Below are positions 61,147 through 64,000 of a DNA stretch of 64,000 nucleotides, one piece after another; position 1 is the first letter of the stretch, and every line of letters begins with the position of its first letter. The stretch is from Halorussus marinus (GTDB taxonomy: Archaea > Halobacteriota > Halobacteria > Halobacteriales > Haladaptataceae). The position numbers were made by a program, and so were the translations under genes. The stretch spans positions 1-64,000 of the forward strand of contig NZ_SBIV01000004.1 in assembly GCF_004765795.1 (NCBI RefSeq), read 5' to 3'. The notes below the pieces were generated by a model that had not been told where the DNA came from, did no database searches, and worked only from the letters and a program-made list of their open reading frames with translations.

Positions 61147-61860
61147 TCAGGGGATCTCGCGGAGCGCGTTTAGCACGTCGTCGATCGGCTCGTCGGTGAC
61201 CGCCAGCGCGAAGCCGTCGAGTCGAGCCATCTTCGGGGCGTGCTCCCAGAGGTCCTCGCGGTCGAGGCCGTGGAGCACCACGGCGTGGGGCGTGGGGTTG
61301 ACCACGCGCATCGCGACCAGCGGCGACTCCCCGCGGGTGACGTTGGTGAACACGAGCGCTCGGCTCGTGCTCTGGCCGTAGAGCCGGTAGAACTCCTCGC
61401 TGGAGAGGCGCGTGATCGCCTCGATGCTGTCGATGACGGTGTGGCCGGTGACGTGGTCGTGATCGCCGTCGGTGAGCGGGGTCGCGCCCACCGCGTCGTA
61501 GAACCGATCCAGCGAGACCGCGGTGGGGTACTCCCGGAGGTCGCTCACGATGTCGCTCTCGAAGCCCGCCGAGAGCACCCGGGCGTGCTGGCGGATGCGG
61601 TCGCCGCCCCGGCGCTCGTCGATGTCGAGCAGGCCGGAGACGATCCGGGCGACCACGCCGATGCCGGGGCTCTCGCGGCGACCGCTCTCGTAGTCGCTGA
61701 CGACCGACGACGAGACGTCGAGGTGGTCGGCGAGGTCGGTCTGGGAGACCCCGAAGTCGGTCCGCCACTTCCGGAGGGTCGCGCCGGGGTCGTCGCTGAG
61801 GGTTATCTCGCCCGCGATGCGCTCGGCGAGCTGTCCGCGGGGGTCGTCGGGATCCGACAT
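61147..61860 (-). CDS. XRE-type transcription regulator (COG1709-like)
   Basis: The 237-residue protein has an N-terminal helix-turn-helix (LRKWRTDFGVSQTDLADHLDVSSSVVSDYESGRRESPG, residues about 30-68). A larger C-terminal domain (RLYGQSTSRALVFTNVTRGESPLVAMRVVNPTPHAVV) probably senses a ligand. This arrangement is the archaeal COG1709 group. Its position facing hmgB suggests a link to lipid or mevalonate metabolism, but that is inference. ATG 61860 is used; the longer frame upstream is antisense to the next gene. Confidence 0.87.
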   Translation of the reverse strand: MSDPDDPRGQLAERIAGEITLSDDPGATLRKWRTDFGVSQTDLADHLDVSSSVVSDYESGRRESPGIGVVARIVSGLLDIDERRGGDRIRQHARVLSAGFESDIVSDLREYPTAVSLDRFYDAVGATPLTDGDHDHVTGHTVIDSIEAITRLSSEEFYRLYGQSTSRALVFTNVTRGESPLVAMRVVNPTPHAVVLHGLDREDLWEHAPKMARLDGFALAVTDEPIDDVLNALREIP

Positions 61861-61966
61861 GCTCCCGACTCCGGGGGTGAGCCGCAAAAGCGTATCGAAA
61901 CCGGGGTTCGACGTTCGCCGAACACGCCGGGAAACTGATATTGGGCCTCGGGGACAACCGACACGC

Positions 61967-62626
61967 ATGCCATCGACGCTGGTGCACGTCGCGCTGGCGG
62001 GGCTGGTCGGCACCGCCCTGCTCGCCGAGGAGTTCGACGCCCGCGCGATCGCAGTCGTGATGGCGGCCACCGCGTTCGTCGACCTCGACGTGTTCGTCGG
62101 CCTCGTCGTGGCGGGCACCCATCGGGCGGCGTTTCACACCCTGCTGGTGCCGCTCGCGCTCGGCGCGGTGCTGTACTACGACGTCCGACTCCGCGAGCGC
62201 TCGCGGCTCGCGGCCCGGTGGGAGACCCGGGGCGTCCGCGTCGCGTGGGTGAGCGTCTTCGCGGTGGCGGTCGCCGGCATCGGGCCGGACCTGTTTCTCA
62301 ACGGCGTGAACCTCTTTTACCCGGTCCACGACCAGTTCTACGAGCTCACCGGGCGGGTGATCTACTCCGACCAGCGCGGGGTGGTCCAGACGTTCGTGGA
62401 CCTCGACTTCGACTTCCTGACCGAACCCGCGGCCCGGGCGACCGACCAGACGGTGCGGACGACCGACAACACCCACTACCGGACCGGGGTCGATCCGTCC
62501 CGGGGCGAGACCACCGAGGACGTCGAGCGCATCTTCTACATCGTCACCTCCGGCGAGCGACTCCTGCTCGCGCTGACGGGCTACGCGGTGGTCGGCCTGC
62601 GCCTGCGCGAGGAGCGGCGGAACTAA
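61967..62626 (+). CDS. Membrane-bound metal-dependent hydrolase-like protein
   Basis: The 219-residue protein MPSTLVHVALAGLVGTALLA has early TLVHVALAG, FVDLDVFVGL and HRAAFHTLLVPLALGA segments, the His and Asp pattern of the YdjM/DUF457-type membrane hydrolases. About five membrane spans are predicted. The C-terminal half includes an exported loop (YSDQRGVVQTFVDLDFD). Its substrate is unknown. It lies upstream of a GNAT gene with a 25-base gap, probably in one operon. Confidence 0.75.
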   Translation: MPSTLVHVALAGLVGTALLAEEFDARAIAVVMAATAFVDLDVFVGLVVAGTHRAAFHTLLVPLALGAVLYYDVRLRERSRLAARWETRGVRVAWVSVFAVAVAGIGPDLFLNGVNLFYPVHDQFYELTGRVIYSDQRGVVQTFVDLDFDFLTEPAARATDQTVRTTDNTHYRTGVDPSRGETTEDVERIFYIVTSGERLLLALTGYAVVGLRLREERRN

Positions 62627-62651
62627 CACCGAGCGCCGTCAACCCCGGAGC

Positions 62652-63191
62652 ATGGCCGACACAGACGTGACCGTCCGACCGTACGATCCCGACCGCGACG
62701 CCCGCGACCTGTGGGACCTCAAGCGCGGGTTCGAACTCGGGCTCGGGTCGGGAACCGGCGGCGACGACAAGCGCGCGAAGTACGAAGGGAAGCTCACCGA
62801 CGAGTACGGCGAGCGGTACCTCGACTGGGCGTTCTGGTGCGTGAAACACGAGCCCCGGTGCGTGACGGTGGCCGACGCGGGCGACGCCGGAGGGGGCGAC
62901 GCGGACGCCGACGCCGACGCGCTCGCGGGCTACGTCTTCGTCCTGCCCCAACAGCTCGCGATGATCTGGGACGCCGCGGTGCTCAACGAGATCTACGTCC
63001 GGCCCGAGTTCCGCGGGACCGGCGTCGCGGACGACCTGATGGACGCCGCCGTGGGGCTGGCCCGCGATCAGGACCTCCCGCTGGAGAGGCTCGTGCTCGA
63101 CGTCGACCGGGAGAACGACCGCGCGAAGGCGTTCTACGATCGCCACGGCTTCGACCACTGGGGCGAGATGGTCGCGAAGGACCTGTCGTAG
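62652..63191 (+). CDS. GNAT-family acetyltransferase
   Basis: The 179-residue protein shows the GNAT fold: DVTVRPYDPDRDARDLWDLKRGF at the start, LNEIYVRPEFRGTGVADDLMDAAVGLARD (acetyl-CoA binding, R-x-x-G-x-G/A) near 110-140 and LVLDVDRENDRAKAFYDRHGF at the end. It transfers an acetyl group from acetyl-CoA to an unknown amine. It follows the membrane hydrolase gene by 25 bases. A Gly/Asp-rich loop (DAGGGDADADADA) is a haloarchaeal insertion. Confidence 0.88.
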   Translation: MADTDVTVRPYDPDRDARDLWDLKRGFELGLGSGTGGDDKRAKYEGKLTDEYGERYLDWAFWCVKHEPRCVTVADAGDAGGGDADADADALAGYVFVLPQQLAMIWDAAVLNEIYVRPEFRGTGVADDLMDAAVGLARDQDLPLERLVLDVDRENDRAKAFYDRHGFDHWGEMVAKDLS

Positions 63192-63365
63192 CCGGTCGCC
63201 GAGCCGCCCCGAGAACGGCTACGAACCGCTCTGAGAGCTACGCGCCGTTCCGTAGCACTATTTATATTCGGAAAGAAACCTTGAAGTCACGCTTGTGCCA
63301 ACCTCCGGACGAGGGTGGCGACGACGCCGGGTCGGCGACGGCTCGGGCGTCGCACCGATCACACA

Positions 63366-64000
63366 ATGTCTGGCACGACCGGCACGACGGACCGACGAGC
63401 ACCGAACCGACCGACTCCCGACCTCATCGCCCACCGCGGCTTCGCCGGCGTCTGCCCCGAGAACACGGTGGCGGCCGCCGAGCGCGCCGCGACCGGCCTC
63501 GGCCGCGGCGAGCCGCCCGCGATGGTCGAGATCGACGTGATGGCGAGCGCCGACGGCGAGCTCGTGGTGTTTCACGACGAGCGCCTCGGCCGGGTGACCG
63601 ACGCTCCCGACCGGCTCGCGGGCCAGTACGTCTGGGAGACTCCCTACGAGACGCTCGCCGAGCTCGAGGTGCTGGGAACCGGCGAGCCCGTCCCCCAGCT
63701 CGACGCGGTCCTCGACGCGATCCCCCCGGAGGTCGGCGTGAACGTCGAGTTCAAGAACCCCGGGACGGCCGCGATCCGCCCCCGCGAGAACCTCCCGCCG
63801 GGCGACCGCGAGGCCGAGACCGACCGCTGGCGCGCGTTCGCCGAGCGAGTGGTCTCGACGCTCGACGACCACGACAACGACGCGTTGATCTCGTCGTTCT
63901 CGGAGGGCGCGCTCGCGGCGACCCGGGCGGCCGACCCCTCGGTGGCGATCGCCGCGGTGTTCGCCGAATCGGTCGCCGACGGAATGGAGGTCGCCCGCCG
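63366..64000 (+). CDS. Glycerophosphodiester phosphodiesterase, N-terminal part
   Basis: The gene begins ATG 63366 (MSGTTGTTDRRAPNRPTPDLI) and runs off the window end after 211 codons. It contains LIAHRGFAGVCPENTV, MVEIDVMASADGELVVFHDERL and VNVEFKNPG, the HR-G, E-x-D and ligand positions of the GDPD family. These enzymes cleave glycerophosphodiesters to glycerol-3-phosphate and an alcohol. No signal peptide is seen, so it is cytoplasmic. The AT-rich 'ctatttatattcgg' at 63259-63272 is about 95 bases upstream and may hold its promoter. Confidence 0.9.
   Translation, partial: MSGTTGTTDRRAPNRPTPDLIAHRGFAGVCPENTVAAAERAATGLGRGEPPAMVEIDVMASADGELVVFHDERLGRVTDAPDRLAGQYVWETPYETLAELEVLGTGEPVPQLDAVLDAIPPEVGVNVEFKNPGTAAIRPRENLPPGDREAETDRWRAFAERVVSTLDDHDNDALISSFSEGALAATRAADPSVAIAAVFAESVADGMEVAR

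Overview
The window is a stretch of haloarchaeal chromosome (class Halobacteria). The evidence is very high G+C with acidic predicted proteins, twin-arginine signals on exported proteins, leaderless genes with a TATA-like box about 25 nt before the start codon, and archaeal genes (aIF1A, L37e, Lsm, Orc1/Cdc6, MBF1, archaeal HMG-CoA synthase). No plasmid or viral backbone is visible. The left edge lies inside an IS6-type insertion sequence that ends near base 127.

Layout. 1-4,600: IS end, small membrane and secreted proteins, and a coupled metallo-hydrolase/adenine-deaminase-like pair. 4,669-5,728: tRNA-Val, then two gene remnants (proline iminopeptidase, Na+/proline symporter) that have both lost their 5' ends at one shared junction. 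5,800-12,650: membrane protease, hydrolase, stress protein, biotin ligase, aIF1A. 12,659-18,688: biotin-dependent acyl-CoA carboxylase genes pccA, pccX and pccB; with the biotin ligase at 10.1 kb and a cobalamin adenosyltransferase at 41.9 kb they fit a propionyl-CoA to methylmalonyl-CoA route. 18,806-25,610: small regulators, thioesterase, tRNA-Leu, purF, and the overlapping lsm-rpl37e pair. 25,764-33,519: Dna2-type nuclease-helicase, a candidate structured RNA, PadR regulator, transporters, aminotransferase. 33,756-35,486: a substrate-binding protein whose lobes are in circularly permuted order. 37,522-39,629: orc1/cdc6 beside an 880-bp gene-free region with at least eight copies of an oriented repeat around an AT-rich core, a replication origin. 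40,580-46,578: metabolic and small zinc proteins, thrS, a response regulator. 46,591-51,093: glycine cleavage genes gcvT-gcvH-gcvPA-gcvPB with three look-alike hairpins between gcvPA and gcvPB. 51,157-64,000: AbrB-like protein, halolysin-type protease, NYN and TatD-like enzymes, a 918-residue pilin-like surface protein, HMG-CoA synthase facing a COG1709-type regulator, GNAT, and a truncated glycerophosphodiesterase.

The observations most worth following are the circularly permuted peptide-binding protein (33,756-35,486), the origin repeat architecture (38,752-39,629), the structured-RNA candidate (28,883-28,975), the co-varying tandem hairpins inside the gcv cluster (48,075-48,152), the double 5'-deletion junction (about 5,385) and the divergent adenine deaminase (1,539-3,269). 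All family assignments come from motif recognition by eye; no database search was run.
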